From Gordonia bronchialis DSM 43247 (GTDB lineage Bacteria; Actinomycetota; Actinomycetes; Mycobacteriales; Mycobacteriaceae), in NCBI RefSeq assembly GCF_000024785.1, contig NC_013441.1, positions 2,170,001-2,234,000 on the forward strand: a stretch of 64,000 bases of DNA. The letters run 5' to 3'. A program made the position numbers and the translations under genes. The notes below the pieces were generated by a model. That model searched no databases and was not told the origin of the DNA. It saw only the letters and a list, made by a program, of their open reading frames with translations. Position 1 is the stretch's first letter, and each line of letters starts with the position of its first letter. Positions 1-9,256 of the stretch are shown in pieces.

Positions 1-647
1 TGACGCTGGTCGGCTACTCCCAGGGGGCCGTGGTGATTCGCACCGCGTTGCATCAGATGTGGATCGAAGAGGACCCGGCGTTGTCGCGGATCGTCGCCGC
101 CGGTTTCGTCGCCGACCCGCATCAGCCGCCGGGTGCGGTTGCCGGATGTACCGGCTGGGGTGTCGCCGGACCGGGACCCCAACTGCCGCCAAGACTTCCG
201 GTGCGCTGGGTCGGTGCCGCCGACGACGTCATCTGCAACGCCGACGCGGATTCGCTGGTCCGCGACATTGCTGACCTCACCGCCACGATTTCCCTGACCC
301 GGCTGGGTGATTGGCTGCAGAGCACCTGGCATGTGGTGCGGACCAACGCTTTTCAGAACGCGGGACAAACCGCCGTCAAACCCTCGCAGTGGCGCAGGGA
401 CATCGGTCGGCTGTGGGCGGCCTGGCATGCGGTCCGGTGTTATCTGCCGAGCACCATCGTCGTCGGGGGACTGGTGATCCGGAACGCGATCGGTGGCCGT
501 CACACCTCCTACCGGGCCGAACCCTACCGCTCACGATCGGTCACCGATCCGGTGTCCACCGGCTGCGAGGTGATCGCCTCCTGGCTGCAGGTGCAGGTCA
601 CCTTTGCCGGTATCGACGGTCTCGACGAGCCGGGAACCGCGGCCTGA
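1..647 (+). CDS. Cutinase-like serine hydrolase, 5' truncated by window edge
   Basis: C-terminal part of an alpha/beta hydrolase of the cutinase type. The frame is open from base 3, and its first residues read TLVGYSQGA, which holds the G-Y-S-Q-G nucleophile elbow (Ser about residue 6 of the visible part). A second signature, ADDVICNADADSL, fits the acid region, and GGRHTSY near the C-terminus fits the catalytic His loop. These enzymes are secreted esterases acting on lipid or polyester substrates; the signal peptide, if any, lies outside the window. The related PE-PPE hydrolase domain is the main alternative, because it shares the GxSxG and HTSY elements. The gene ends at a strong hairpin facing the convergent L,D-transpeptidase gene. 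The substrate is unknown. Confidence 0.75.
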   Translation, partial: TLVGYSQGAVVIRTALHQMWIEEDPALSRIVAAGFVADPHQPPGAVAGCTGWGVAGPGPQLPPRLPVRWVGAADDVICNADADSLVRDIADLTATISLTRLGDWLQSTWHVVRTNAFQNAGQTAVKPSQWRRDIGRLWAAWHAVRCYLPSTIVVGGLVIRNAIGGRHTSYRAEPYRSRSVTDPVSTGCEVIASWLQVQVTFAGIDGLDEPGTAA

Positions 648-714
648 GCCGACCTCCGCGAGTCCGGCACCCCAGCCGCGGTACACCCACCAGGCTCCTC
701 GTCGCCCACAGACG

Positions 715-749
715 ACGGTAGGGCGGCCGCTGTGCGACCGCCCTACCGT
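715..749. terminator. Bidirectional hairpin terminator between convergent genes
   Basis: A 16-bp inverted repeat (715-730 with 734-749, loop tgt) with a single C/A-type mismatch. It lies between the hydrolase gene (+) and the L,D-transpeptidase gene (-), so one hairpin can serve both. There is no clear T tract, as is common in actinobacteria. Confidence 0.75.
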
Positions 750-775
750 GTGAACTCCTCTTGCTCGGTGTCGGC

Positions 776-1462
776 TTACGTGCCGGTGTAGCGACCACCC
801 ACGGTGCCGCGCACCACGATCGGGGTGTCACGCGGGATGTTATTGAACACCCACTGTCCGTTGGCGGTGCTCACGTTGATGCAGCCGTGGCTCACGTTGC
901 TACGTCCCTGCTGCGCCACCGACCACGGAGCGGCATGGATGAAGATGCCGTCCCAGGACATGCGCGTCGCGTACTCGACGTAGGTGCGGTACCCCTCGGC
1001 GGAGTCGACCGGGACACCGTACGTGGACGAGTCCATGTACATGTCGCGGTACTTCTCCTTGGTGTGGTAAACGCCGTTGGGCGTGGGGTGAGCTGCCGAA
1101 CCCATCGAGATGGGCATCGTCTTCACCACGCGTCCGTTGTGCCACCAGGTGATCTTGTGGCTCGCGTCATCGGCCAGAGCGATCCAGCCGGTCGAGGTCT
1201 TCACATTCGGGATGGCCGGGTCGGCGGGCGTCGTCGAGGTCGACGACGGCGGCTTCGGCTTGCTCGGCTTGGGCGTGCTCGGCAACCCCGGGATGTTGAG
1301 ACCATCCGGGATGTTGACCGGCGGAAGGCCGGGGATGACCGTCACGGGAGCCGCCGAGGCGATGCCAGGAAGGGTGAGCGCCAAGGCGACCACACCGATG
1401 AGCACGGCCATCAGTCGTCGGGCCTGCCCACGTCGGGCTCGGCGAGAGGGCTTGTTCAGCAC
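776..1462 (-). CDS. L,D-transpeptidase (YkuD domain), secreted
   Basis: Peptidoglycan cross-linking enzyme acting outside the membrane, forming 3-3 cross-links or attaching stem peptides. The 228-residue product has a basic N-terminus, a hydrophobic signal segment (about 18-36) and a likely cleavage near IASA-AP. A Pro/Ser/Thr-rich linker (about 55-80) is followed by a C-terminal YkuD domain. Catalytic motifs are His176 in IHAAPW and SHGCINVS (Ser191-His192-Gly193-Cys194), with Cys194 the nucleophile. It lacks the Ig-like domains of the larger mycobacterial LdtMt2 type, so it is a short-form enzyme. The start is the ATG that gives a complete signal peptide. It is probably a single-gene transcript: a perfect hairpin lies upstream (end of the lipase gene) and another lies after its stop. 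Confidence 0.92.
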   Translation of the reverse strand: MLNKPSRRARRGQARRLMAVLIGVVALALTLPGIASAAPVTVIPGLPPVNIPDGLNIPGLPSTPKPSKPKPPSSTSTTPADPAIPNVKTSTGWIALADDASHKITWWHNGRVVKTMPISMGSAAHPTPNGVYHTKEKYRDMYMDSSTYGVPVDSAEGYRTYVEYATRMSWDGIFIHAAPWSVAQQGRSNVSHGCINVSTANGQWVFNNIPRDTPIVVRGTVGGRYTGT

Positions 1463-1631
1463 TGAGTTCGTACCTTCGGTTCGGGATGATTGTCTAGCGC
1501 ATTCCCCCCGGAAGGCGCGAACCCATCGTTACACAACTGTTGCCATCGGTCCAAAGGTCGGCAGAGCGCCGACGGACCTGATGATCGCGAATCGCCGGTA
1601 CGGGTTGGTAAAAGCAATGGTGGCGCATGCG

Positions 1632-1671
1632 GGCCGCCGCATGTGTGACGGTTGTCACACATGCGGCGGCC
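1632..1671 (-). terminator. Perfect 18-bp hairpin terminator after the lipase gene
   Basis: Arms 1632-1649 and 1654-1671 are exact reverse complements with a ggtt loop. The hairpin lies 39 nt downstream of the lipase stop on the minus strand and upstream of the L,D-transpeptidase gene, so it most likely ends the lipase transcript. The rest of 1463-1709 shows no gene and must hold the transpeptidase promoter. Confidence 0.8.
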
Positions 1672-1709
1672 GGGTACGGATGTCCGCTTTGCGGGGGAGG
1701 TGTCGGGCC

Positions 1710-2997
1710 TCAGCAGTTGCTGGGCGCCGGCAACCCGTTGAAGCGGTCGGTCAGATAGGCAAAAGCGGGCAACAGGCCGATCACCGCCGCACTGAGGTGA
1801 TCGGGTGACGGGGTGGACAGCCGCTGGACCCGCACCCCGGCGCGGCAGTAGCGCCCGAGGGTGTAGTCGATCGACGACACCGGGATCAGCACGTCGGTCG
1901 GGCTGTGCCACTCGAAGACCGGCGTCTTCGGGATCCCCCGGGTAGAGCGAGAGGCTGTTCTCCTCGACCACCCTGCGCGCCTTCGGGTCGTCGAAGATGG
2001 CGCGTCCGCCGATCGTGACCTGCTGGGCGTCGTGCCCGGCGCCGAGTCGGAGGATGTCATTGGTGCAGGTGTTGCGCATACCGATGTACATCTGGCGACC
2101 CAGCCCCGACAGGTAGTGGAGCATCGGGATCTGCTGCGGGTACTCGCGGGAGACGCCGATGGCCGCGGCGAAGGCCAGGCCGAACGCCGGGTGTGGCCGG
2201 TTGTAGCCGAGGCCTTCGGCCATCTTGATGAGGTTCATCGGCACTCCGCCGTATGCGGCGCCGGCGATGTTCAGGTCGGGAGCGTATGTCGGCGCAAGGG
2301 CGGCAGCCCACGCGGTCGCCATCCCGCCGCCGGAGTAACCGGCCAGCCCGACCCTGCTGTGCGCAACGCGGGCCGGTGCGAAACTCTGCACAGCGCGGAT
2401 ACCGTCGAGCGTGATCTGCCCGCCGACCTTGGCCGCGCCGTAGGCGCTGCGCGGGCCGAGATGATCGGGATGGCGATCGTCCAGCCCCGCTGGAGTGCCA
2501 CATTGAGACTGGGCGCCTCGCGGATCGTCAGATTCGGATCCTGCGTCCACAGGGCCTGCGACGGTGCGCACTGCAGCCCGGTCGCGTTGATGATGTCGCT
2601 GAAACGACAGCAGCGGGCCGTTGGTGCGGTGGCGATCGGGAACCAGCACGGTGGTGACGGCCGCGATGGGTTTGCCCTGACTGTCGGTACTGCGGAAGGT
2701 GATTTGATACGTCCGCAGATCAGCGAACAGCGGCGGGTTCACGTGGCCGCGGACCCGGATGATCTGACCGGGCGCATACGCCGCGAGATTCGCCGGCTGC
2801 GCATAGAAGTTGTCGGGTAGTGGCGTCGGTAGTGCGACGTTCTCGGCATGTGCCTCGCCGGCGCCCACGACGAGCGCCGAACCGGCGGCGACCGAACTCA
2901 TGAGGGCGAGCGACAGTGCGGAAGCGATCGCGACCCGCCCCGCGCTTCGCCTTTCCACCCGATTTTGTGGCATGAGCCGACGACGAAAAAACAACAC
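1710..2997 (-). pseudogene. Secretory (LIP-type) lipase, interrupted by three frameshifts
   Basis: Family of actinobacterial and fungal secreted triacylglycerol lipases. The product starts with a basic n-region and a signal peptide ending near GEAHAEN. Further on come the nucleophile elbow GLAGYSGGG and the family-like stretches PDHLGPRSAYG and FEWHSPTDVLIP. The coding frame changes three times: one extra base in the AAA run at 2602-2604, one missing base near 2469, and one extra C in the C5 run at 1935-1939. Correcting each restores a continuous protein ending in APSNC at 1710. Conserved residues remain on both sides of every shift, so the damage is either very recent or a sequencing artefact. 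The start is uncertain: GTG at 2997 follows a G6 run at good spacing; TTG 3003 and ATG 2973 are alternatives. Confidence 0.8.
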
Positions 2998-3152
2998 GAG
3001 CAATTCCCCCCAGGAAAGTCCAGTGGCTGATCCAGACCCCCGACGCCGCTAATGATCCCGATGCGGCGGCCTCTGTCAACTGGGACAATTGACCACGTCA
3101 ACCTGCACGAACGTCACCGGGGCGACGTCGCGGTGTGCCGGTGCGGTGCCGG

Positions 3153-3338
3153 TCAGGCGGGCTGCGGGTGTTCGGTCCGCAGGTGCCGAGAAGGTTCCGA
3201 GCAGGACTCGTCGCGGCAGACCAGCATGACGTCGACCCGTCCGACCCCGCTGTCGGACTGGGTGACATCGCGCCGCACGTACAGATTGGCGCCGCATGTC
3301 GGACACTTGCGCTGACTCTTGCTGTGGCTGGAGGACAT
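3153..3338 (-). CDS. Small zinc-ribbon protein, unknown function
   Basis: A 61-residue protein with two Cys pairs: CPTC near residue 12 and CRDESC near residue 41. The spacing fits one zinc ribbon, and LYVRRDVTQSD and the hydrophobic MLV fit its strands. The first nine residues are Ser/Lys/Gln-rich. It stands alone between the lipase start and tRNA-Gly, transcribed away from the tRNA-Pro/tig side. Similar short CPxC proteins are common in Mycobacteriales, but I cannot name a function; nucleic acid binding is only a guess. The paired cysteines make it very likely a real gene despite its size. Confidence 0.6.
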   Translation of the reverse strand: MSSSHSKSQRKCPTCGANLYVRRDVTQSDSGVGRVDVMLVCRDESCSEPSRHLRTEHPQPA

Positions 3339-3420
3339 GGTCCCAAGCCTACGCCGATGTGTCCTATATCACAGTGACCTACTGGGGCGCGGCTTGGTCG
3401 ACAGGGGCGACATACACGTC

Positions 3421-3449
3421 AGGCCAGAAACGATGAACGCTTCTGGCCT
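3421..3449 (-). terminator. Hairpin downstream of tRNA-Gly
   Basis: The 9-nt arms aggccagaa (3421-3429) and ttctggcct (3441-3449) pair perfectly around an 11-nt loop. They start 5 nt beyond the tRNA-Gly 3' end on the minus strand, the expected place for the tRNA transcript terminator. Confidence 0.65.
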
Positions 3450-3454
3450 GGCCG

Positions 3455-3525
3455 AGCGGGTGACGGGAATCGAACCCGCGTAGCTAGTTTGGAAGACTAG
3501 GGCTCTACCATTGAGCTACACCCGC
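3455..3525 (-). tRNA. tRNA-Gly (anticodon TCC)
   Basis: On the minus strand the 71-nt gene folds as a cloverleaf. Acceptor strands GCGGGTG and CACCCGC pair, the T arm carries GGTTCGATTCC, and the anticodon loop CTTCCAA gives TCC for GGA codons. The 3' CCA is not encoded. Confidence 0.95.
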
Positions 3526-3715
3526 ATGCAGTCGACGTCCGGGTGACCTGGGGTCTGCTCGGGCGTCGCGTGCAGGTTGAGACTGTACCCGGTGGCTTAC
3601 CCCAGGTGGAAATCGTCGCCCCGTTGTTCGTCGTCGGGGCACGGCCACGTACTATCTTCTGTTGGCCCACGAGCGTGGTCGGTCTCCGTGATCTTCCAGC
3701 CGCGTACCGGGACCA
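3526..3715. promoter_or_regulatory. Divergent promoter region between tRNA-Gly and tRNA-Pro
   Basis: No gene is supported here. On the plus strand TTCGTC (3627-3632) and TACTAT (3650-3655) form a plausible -35/-10 pair with a 17-bp spacer, which would start transcription about 50 nt before tRNA-Pro and could also feed tig. On the minus strand TACAGT near 3582-3587 is a possible -10 for tRNA-Gly. Read by eye only. Confidence 0.4.
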
Positions 3716-3789
3716 CGGGATGTGGCGCAGCTTGGTAGCGCATCCGCTTTGGGAGCGGAGGGTCGCAGGTTCAAATCCTGTCATCCCGA
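3716..3789 (+). tRNA. tRNA-Pro (anticodon TGG)
   Basis: A 74-nt gene. Acceptor CGGGATG pairs with CATCCCG, the D arm contains GCGCAGCTTGGTAGCGC, the anticodon loop TTTGGGA gives TGG, and the T arm is CAGGTTCAAATCCTG. The discriminator is A3789 and CCA is not encoded. Confidence 0.96.
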
Positions 3790-3854
3790 CCCAGACGAAC
3801 CTCGTCATCGAACATCAGACTTGTCACCGAATCACGACATAAGGAGCAGCAGGC

Positions 3855-5219
3855 GTGAAGAGCACTGTCGAGCAACTCACCCCGACACGAGTGAAACTCA
3901 ACGTCGAGGTCCCGTTCGAGGAGCTGTCGGCAGAGTTCGACCGCACCTACCGGTCGCTGGCCCAGCAGATCCGTATCCCCGGTTTCCGTCCGGGCAAGGC
4001 CCCCGCGAAGCTGATCGAGGCCCGCGTCGGCCGTGACTCGATCCTCGCGCAGGTGGTCAACGACGCGCTTCCCGGCAAGTACTCCGAGGCCGTGGCCGAG
4101 ACCGAGACCAAGGCAATCGGCCAGCCCGAGATCGACCTGTCGGAGCTGAAGTACGGCGAGAGCGTCACCTTCACCGCCGAGGTCGACGTCCGCCCCGAGA
4201 TCGACCTGCCCGACTACTCCACCCTCGCCGTCGAGGTCGATCCGATCGAGATCGAGGACGACGCGGTCGACGAGCAGCTCGAGGGCCTGCGGGCGCGGTT
4301 CGGAACGCTGAAGGGCGTCGACCGCGGCGCGCAGGACGGCGACTTCGTCTCGATCGACCTCGCCGCCGAGGTCGACGGTGAGCCCGTCGACGAGGCGTCC
4401 ACCGAGGGTCTGTCCCACGAGGTCGGTTCCGGCCAGCTGATCGATGGTCTCGACGAGGCCCTCGTCGGGCTCAAGGCGGGGGACAGCAAGGTCTTCACCA
4501 CCAAGCTCGTCGCCGGCGACCATGCCGGTGAGGACGCCCAGGTCACCGTGACCGTCAACTCCGTCAAGGAGCGCGAGCTCCCCGAGGTCGACGACGAGTT
4601 CGCCCAGATGGCAAGCGAATTCGACACCGTCGACGAGCTCAAGGAGAGCCTGCGCGAGCGGGTCACCCAGTCCAAGAAGGTCGAGCAGGCCAACGCGATT
4701 CGCGACAAGGTGCTCGACGCGCTGCTCGATACCGTCGAGGTCCCGCTGCCGGAGAAGGTCGTCGAAGGTGAGATCGAGGGGCAGCAGCACCAGGTCATCC
4801 ACGCCCTCGGACACGACGACGAGCAGCTCGCCAAGTTCCTCGAGGCACAGGGCACCACCCGTGAGGAGTGGGACGCCGAAGCCCGCACCGAGGCCGAGAA
4901 GTCGGTCCGCACCCAACTGCTGCTCGATGCGATCGCCGAACAGCAGGAGACCGAGGTCAGCCAGGACGAGCTGACCCAGCAGATCATCTTCCAGGCACAG
5001 CGGTACGGGATGCAGCCGCAGGAGTTCATCCAGCAGCTCACCCAGGCCAACCAGGTCGGCGCCGTCTACGCCGATGTGCGGCGCGGCAAGGCGCTGGCCG
5101 GCATCGTCGGGCAGGTGACGGTGACCGACACCAACGGCGCGACCGTCGATACCTCCGAGTTCTTCGGCGACGACAACGACGAGGCCGCCGCCGACGACGC
5201 GACGTCCGACGACGCCTGA
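3855..5219 (+). CDS. tig: Trigger factor, ribosome-bound peptidyl-prolyl isomerase chaperone
   Basis: Binds the ribosome exit tunnel and helps nascent chains fold. The 454-residue product has the usual order: an N-terminal ribosome-binding domain with the [16 protein letters not shown] signature (about 38-54), an FKBP-type isomerase domain (about 150-240, including [15 protein letters not shown]) and a helical C-terminal substrate cradle. An acidic tail of alternating D/A follows, longer than in E. coli and typical of actinobacteria. The start is GTG 3855, 10 nt after aaggag. It is followed by the clp genes, the usual bacterial arrangement linking folding with degradation. No anomaly seen. 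Confidence 0.97.
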   Translation: MKSTVEQLTPTRVKLNVEVPFEELSAEFDRTYRSLAQQIRIPGFRPGKAPAKLIEARVGRDSILAQVVNDALPGKYSEAVAETETKAIGQPEIDLSELKYGESVTFTAEVDVRPEIDLPDYSTLAVEVDPIEIEDDAVDEQLEGLRARFGTLKGVDRGAQDGDFVSIDLAAEVDGEPVDEASTEGLSHEVGSGQLIDGLDEALVGLKAGDSKVFTTKLVAGDHAGEDAQVTVTVNSVKERELPEVDDEFAQMASEFDTVDELKESLRERVTQSKKVEQANAIRDKVLDALLDTVEVPLPEKVVEGEIEGQQHQVIHALGHDDEQLAKFLEAQGTTREEWDAEARTEAEKSVRTQLLLDAIAEQQETEVSQDELTQQIIFQAQRYGMQPQEFIQQLTQANQVGAVYADVRRGKALAGIVGQVTVTDTNGATVDTSEFFGDDNDEAAADDATSDDA

Positions 5220-5286
5220 TCGTCATCGACACCGCTGCAGCCGGTACGGGTTCACCCGGCCGGCTGCGTGCGTTCGGCGTCCGTTC

Positions 5287-5297
5287 TGCTCTCAGCG
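5287..5297. promoter_or_regulatory. Candidate ClgR operator upstream of clpP1
   Basis: Read on the minus strand, the 11 bases are CGCTGAGAGCA. This fits the actinobacterial ClgR core CGC-N5-GCG, including the inner Y-N-A-N-R pattern, with one mismatch. It lies about 145 nt before the clpP1 start, and ClgR is a known activator of clp genes in actinobacteria. The rest of 5220-5441 holds an 8-bp weak hairpin (5237-5244 with 5260-5267) that may end tig. Confidence 0.35.
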
Positions 5298-5441
5298 AAG
5301 ACCGGTGTCCGCGGGGGTGTTCGGCATCCGGCATTGACTAGTGTCGGTGGGGACGCCTCGCCCAGCAGAGGCATTCACGACAACGGAGCACGACAACCAG
5401 GCATCACAACCTGGCACCACAACAAGGCAAAGGTAGGGACC

Positions 5442-6065
5442 GTGACTGAGCCGACCATCCACACACCCCACATCAGTTCACCGCAGCTGAGTTCGGGCGT
5501 GGCTGGGTTGAACCTGACCGATTCGGTGTTCGAGCGCCTGCTGCGCGAGCGCATCATCTTCCTCGGTACGCAGGTCGACGACGACATCGCGAATCGGCTG
5601 TGCGCCCAGATCCTGTTGCTCGCCGCCGAGGATCCGCACAAGGACATCAACCTCTACATCAACTCCCCGGGCGGATCGGTCACCGCGGGGATGGCGATCT
5701 TCGACACCATGCAACTCGCCACGTGCGACGTGGCAACCTACGCCATGGGCATGGCCGCCTCGATGGGGCAGTTCCTGCTCGCCGCCGGTGCCAAGGGCAA
5801 GCGGCACGCGCTGCCGCACGCGCGGATCATGATGCACCAGCCCTCGGCCGGCATCGGCGGAACCGCGGCCGACATCGCGATCCAGGCCGAGCAGTTCGCG
5901 GCCACCAAGAAGGAGATGAACCGGCTCAACGCCGAGTTCAGCGGTCAGCCGCTGGAGAAGATCGAAGCCGATGCGGACCGCGACAAGTGGTTCACCGCCG
6001 AGGAGGCCAAGGAGTACGGGCTCGTCGACCACGTGATCACCCGTCCGGAGAACCCGGCGCCGTGA
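5442..6065 (+). CDS. clpP1: ATP-dependent Clp protease proteolytic subunit 1
   Basis: Serine protease subunit of the mixed ClpP1P2 tetradecamer, which degrades proteins fed by ClpX or ClpC1. In actinobacteria both ClpPs are needed for activity. The 207-residue product carries the catalytic triad Ser107 (GMAASMG), His132 (MMHQP) and Asp181 (DADRD), plus the handle helix and the [10 protein letters not shown] oxyanion region. GTG 5442 is chosen because the aggtaggga ribosome site sits just before it and the mature N-terminal region SDxVFERLL aligns with family members. The frame stays open to about 5268, but that extension has no family counterpart. clpP2 follows 53 nt later and is probably co-transcribed. 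Confidence 0.96.
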   Translation: MTEPTIHTPHISSPQLSSGVAGLNLTDSVFERLLRERIIFLGTQVDDDIANRLCAQILLLAAEDPHKDINLYINSPGGSVTAGMAIFDTMQLATCDVATYAMGMAASMGQFLLAAGAKGKRHALPHARIMMHQPSAGIGGTAADIAIQAEQFAATKKEMNRLNAEFSGQPLEKIEADADRDKWFTAEEAKEYGLVDHVITRPENPAP

Positions 6066-6118
6066 TCAGCGGTCAATCAACCACGCCACGAGGCCACATC
6101 TCACCAATGGAGCAGCAG

Positions 6119-6802
6119 ATGACCAACTCCCTTTCGCCCGAGGTCGCCGCCGGGATCCCCGCTTCGGCACTGGCTTTGCGCAGCATCACCGCCCGCTACA
6201 TCCTGCCGCAGTTCATCGAGCACACGCCGAACGGTCAGCGCCAGTACGATCCGTACGCCAAGCTCTTCGAGGAGCGCATCGTCTTCGTCGGTACGCCGAT
6301 CGACCAGACCGTCGCCAACGATGTGATGGCGCAGCTGCTGGTCCTCGAGTCGCAGGACCCCGACCGCGACATCACGATGTACATCAACTCGCCCGGTGGC
6401 AGCGTGCCCGACATGCTCGCCATCTACGACACGATGCAGTACGTCCACTGCGACATCGTCACCGTATGCCTCGGCGAGGCCGCGTCGGCCGCGGCGATCC
6501 TGCTCGCGGGCGGAACCCCGGGTAAGCGTGCCGCGCTGCCCAACGCCACGATCCTGATTCATCAGCCGCGTACCGGTGGGGCCTACCAGGGTCAGGTCTC
6601 CGACCTCGAAATCCAGGCTGCCGAGATCGAGCGCATCCGCAATCGGCTCGACGAGATCCTCGCCGGGCACACAGGTCAGCCGGCCGAGAAGATCCGCAAG
6701 GACACCGACCGCGACAACATCCTCACCGCCGAGGCCGCCAAGGAATACGGCATCGTGGACGAGGTGTTCGAGTACCGGAAGAAGTCGCTGAAGAAGTCCT
6801 GA
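6119..6802 (+). CDS. clpP2: ATP-dependent Clp protease proteolytic subunit 2
   Basis: Partner ring of ClpP1 in the essential actinobacterial Clp protease. The 227-residue product has Ser123 (GEAASAAA), His148 (LIHQP) and Asp199 (DTDRD), with the same spacing as other ClpP2 proteins, and the [11 protein letters not shown] segment typical of ClpP2. ATG 6119 is preferred because ggag lies 6 nt upstream; ATG 6107 and GTG 6062, which overlaps the clpP1 stop, are in-frame alternatives. The N-terminal 20 residues (Ala/Ser-rich) are longer than the M. tuberculosis form and may be a processed propeptide. It follows clpP1 directly in the same operon. Confidence 0.95.
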   Translation: MTNSLSPEVAAGIPASALALRSITARYILPQFIEHTPNGQRQYDPYAKLFEERIVFVGTPIDQTVANDVMAQLLVLESQDPDRDITMYINSPGGSVPDMLAIYDTMQYVHCDIVTVCLGEAASAAAILLAGGTPGKRAALPNATILIHQPRTGGAYQGQVSDLEIQAAEIERIRNRLDEILAGHTGQPAEKIRKDTDRDNILTAEAAKEYGIVDEVFEYRKKSLKKS

Positions 6803-6983
6803 CTCGACCGGCAGAACTTCGTTGCGACATTTGCCTTTATCGGTCGAAGTTCATGCAGCACGCGAGTACCGTCGGGTTACTGGGCGAATGGAACCGCCAG
6901 CGGTGGTCCATGTCGTCGGTCCGCGTGCTCGCGGCGGTCCGGTGTGGCAACGAGCAAGAACGAGGAAGTAGGTACAGCACGAG

Positions 6984-8264
6984 ATGGCACGTATCGGAGA
7001 CGGTGGGGACCTGCTGAAGTGCTCTTTCTGCGGCAAGAGCCAGAAGCAGGTGAAGAAGCTCATCGCCGGCCCCGGCGTGTACATCTGCGATGAGTGCATC
7101 GATCTGTGCAACGAGATCATCGAGGAGGAACTCGCCGAGAGCGGCGACGTCAAACTCGACGAGCTGCCCAAGCCGGCGGAGATCCGGGACTTCCTCGAGA
7201 ACTACGTCATCGGGCAGGACACCGCCAAGCGCACCCTGGCCGTCGCGGTCTACAACCACTACAAGCGCATCCAGGCCGGTGAGAAGAAGGACTCGCGTAC
7301 CGGCGAGACCGTCGAGCTCGCCAAGTCCAACATCCTCATGCTCGGTCCAACGGGCTGCGGTAAGACCTACCTCGCGCAAACCCTCGCCAAGATGCTGAAC
7401 GTGCCGTTCGCCATCGCCGACGCCACCGCGCTGACCGAGGCCGGCTACGTGGGCGAGGACGTGGAGAACATCCTGCTGAAGCTGATCCAGGCCGCCGACT
7501 ACGACGTGAAGCGTGCCGAGACCGGCATCATCTACATCGACGAGGTCGACAAGATCGCCCGCAAGAGCGAGAACCCGTCGATCACGCGCGACGTCTCCGG
7601 TGAAGGTGTGCAGCAGGCGTTGCTGAAGATTCTCGAGGGCACCCAGGCGTCGGTACCGCCGCAGGGCGGGCGCAAGCATCCGCATCAGGAGTTCATCCAG
7701 ATCGACACCACCAACGTGCTGTTCATCGTGGCCGGTGCGTTTGCGGGTCTGGAGAAGATCGTCTCCGATCGAATCGGCAAGCGCGGCATCGGATTCGGCA
7801 ATGACGTCGCCACCAAGGACGAGGTGGATACCAGCGATCACTTCGCCGAGGTGATGCCCGAGGACCTGATCAAGTTCGGTCTGATCCCCGAGTTCATCGG
7901 TCGTCTGCCCGTTGTCGCGTCGGTGACCAATCTGGACAAGGAATCGCTCGTCAGCATCCTGTCCGAGCCGAAGAACGCACTCGTCAAGCAGTACACCCGA
8001 CTGTTCGACATGGACAACGTGGAACTAGAGTTCACCACCGACGCACTGGAGGCCATCGCCGATCAGGCGATCCACCGCGGCACCGGTGCCCGCGGCCTGC
8101 GCGCCATCATGGAAGAGGTCCTGCTGCCGGTGATGTATGACATCCCGAGCCGCGACGACGTCGAGAAGGTCGTGGTGACCGGCGAGACCGTTCGGGACAA
8201 CGTGCTGCCCACCATCGTGCCGCGTAAGGACAGCCCGTCGGAGCGGCGGGACAAGAGCGCCTGA
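6984..8264 (+). CDS. clpX: Clp protease ATP-binding unfoldase ClpX
   Basis: AAA+ hexamer that recognises, unfolds and threads substrates into ClpP1P2. The 426-residue product has an N-terminal zinc-binding domain (Cys pairs in CSFCGKS and CDECIDLC, residues about 13-42). The Walker A motif is GPTGCGKT (about 120), Walker B is [11 protein letters not shown], the pore loop is GYVGED, and the IGF-type ClpP-docking loop is GIGFGND. A 181-nt gap from clpP2 leaves room for its own promoter. It ends at the low-GC region. No anomaly. Confidence 0.97.
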   Translation: MARIGDGGDLLKCSFCGKSQKQVKKLIAGPGVYICDECIDLCNEIIEEELAESGDVKLDELPKPAEIRDFLENYVIGQDTAKRTLAVAVYNHYKRIQAGEKKDSRTGETVELAKSNILMLGPTGCGKTYLAQTLAKMLNVPFAIADATALTEAGYVGEDVENILLKLIQAADYDVKRAETGIIYIDEVDKIARKSENPSITRDVSGEGVQQALLKILEGTQASVPPQGGRKHPHQEFIQIDTTNVLFIVAGAFAGLEKIVSDRIGKRGIGFGNDVATKDEVDTSDHFAEVMPEDLIKFGLIPEFIGRLPVVASVTNLDKESLVSILSEPKNALVKQYTRLFDMDNVELEFTTDALEAIADQAIHRGTGARGLRAIMEEVLLPVMYDIPSRDDVEKVVVTGETVRDNVLPTIVPRKDSPSERRDKSA

Positions 8265-8672
8265 GCTGGCGCAGAATGCGCGAGCGTTCGAAGTCACGGA
8301 CGACGAACTTGCCGACCGACTGAATCGAATCGGGCAGTTCTTGTTCGCGAGAAGGTGATGACACCTGCAATGGCGAAATTTCTGGCACTCGCTGGGACCG
8401 GGTTTCAGGATCAGTTGAATCTCCGGATGGGCTGTGGACATGCCCGAACGCGCCTAAAGATGCGACTACCGATCCGTTCTCGTGTTGCTTGCTGCATTGC
8501 CTGAGGCGGGCCCAATGGTGACTTTTGGCCGCAGCGTAGGAGGCAGCGTACTTCTCGGAACGGTTGGCAAGCTCGTCGGCGAGTTGGTCTGCAAATGAAT
8601 ACGAGTGGTGCGCGGCCGTGTGTTCCGTCGGCGTGGTCGTCACTTTCTTATGGAGATATCGGTGGTGCCGCG
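8265..8672. other. Lower-GC spacer with no supported gene
   Basis: This 400-nt stretch is visibly less GC-rich than the surrounding genes and uses rare codons in every frame. A minus-strand frame beginning at 8643 (MTTTPTEHTAAHHSYS) looks gene-like for about 60 codons. It then runs into the end of clpX with arginine-rich sequence, so I treat it as at most a gene remnant. Confidence 0.45.
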
Positions 8673-8990
8673 ATGTATTTGTTCATCGGTACGGGCTTCG
8701 CGGCCATGGGCATCGCCGCTTTACTGCCGATCATGTGGTCGCATCGTTTTGTGCTGTACTGGTATGCATTGGATTCTATTTGGACCTCTGCTCGATATTC
8801 AGGTCTCTCCACACGCGCAAGATTGTGTCGCCGGCGCGTGGTGCTCACGAATGGAGTACTAGCGATTCATCGTGATTCGTGGATACGTGTACTCGATTCT
8901 TCTGCAAGGATCGCGCCTTGGTTGACAACCGTTCGCCGCTCCTGGAGATCTCGGAAGAGTCGATCGGTGCAGGTGCGCGCCGAAGTCTGA
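8673..8990 (+). CDS. Hypothetical membrane protein, possibly the 5' half of a broken gene
   Basis: The 105-codon frame begins MYLFIGTGFAAMGIAALL, a convincing transmembrane segment, followed by a second hydrophobic stretch (SHRFVLYWYALDSIW). It then gives RRRVVLTNGVLAIHRDSWIRVL, which reads like a folded beta domain. The last 35 residues are arginine/serine-rich and look out of frame. A protein-like frame resumes at about 8910 in the next reading frame. The simplest reading is one gene (about 8673-9256) with a frameshift between 8890 and 8920. Base composition is lower in GC than the neighbours, which suggests acquisition or relaxed selection. No family recognised. Confidence 0.35.
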   Translation: MYLFIGTGFAAMGIAALLPIMWSHRFVLYWYALDSIWTSARYSGLSTRARLCRRRVVLTNGVLAIHRDSWIRVLDSSARIAPWLTTVRRSWRSRKSRSVQVRAEV

Positions 8991-9256
8991 TCGATCGAGG
9001 ATGGGAAACCGTGGCCGGAGTTGTTCCCGCTTCGACCAAGGGTGATAGGCGCAACGGAGTCTGGATCAATCTGAGTCCTAGTGATCGGCGCGAGGAGATT
9101 CGGGTAGATGAGGCGAGCATCGGGGCGATTGGAACACTTTGGCTGGTGGGTTTTTATCATCGGCACCCAGAAATGCGATTCGAACTCTCAGGCGCCGCAG
9201 TTCTGGAGCGTCTTAACTCAGTGTTTGTGACTGAGGTGGAGAATCGAGATGTGTGA
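8879..9256 (+). CDS. Hypothetical protein, likely the 3' half of the preceding broken gene
   Basis: Residues 12-120 look like a real soluble domain: RALVDNRSPLLEISEESIGAGARR, WETVAGVVPASTKGDRRNGVWINL, then WLVGFYHRHPEMRFELSG and an ALERL-type end. The first ten residues (MDTCTRFFCK) do not look like a natural start, and there is no ribosome site, which supports a frameshift from the upstream frame. The stop is at 9254-9256. It lies between clpX and mobA, with no operon partner. Function unknown; a PH-like membrane-associated domain is only a guess from the strand-rich pattern. Confidence 0.45.
   Translation: MDTCTRFFCKDRALVDNRSPLLEISEESIGAGARRSLIDRGWETVAGVVPASTKGDRRNGVWINLSPSDRREEIRVDEASIGAIGTLWLVGFYHRHPEMRFELSGAAVLERLNSVFVTEVENRDV

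Noticed and set aside
3722..4036. Open frames crossing tRNA-Pro and the tig start
   Set aside because: Overlap a well-folded tRNA gene and an alternative frame of tig.
5268..5441. Upstream extension of clpP1
   Set aside because: No family counterpart; GTG 5442 has the ribosome site and the expected N-terminus.
8107..8643. Minus-strand frame starting MTTTPTEHTAAHHSYS
   Set aside because: The first 60 residues look plausible, but the remainder runs antisense through the end of clpX with arginine-rich sequence. Kept only as a possible remnant in the low-GC spacer entry.
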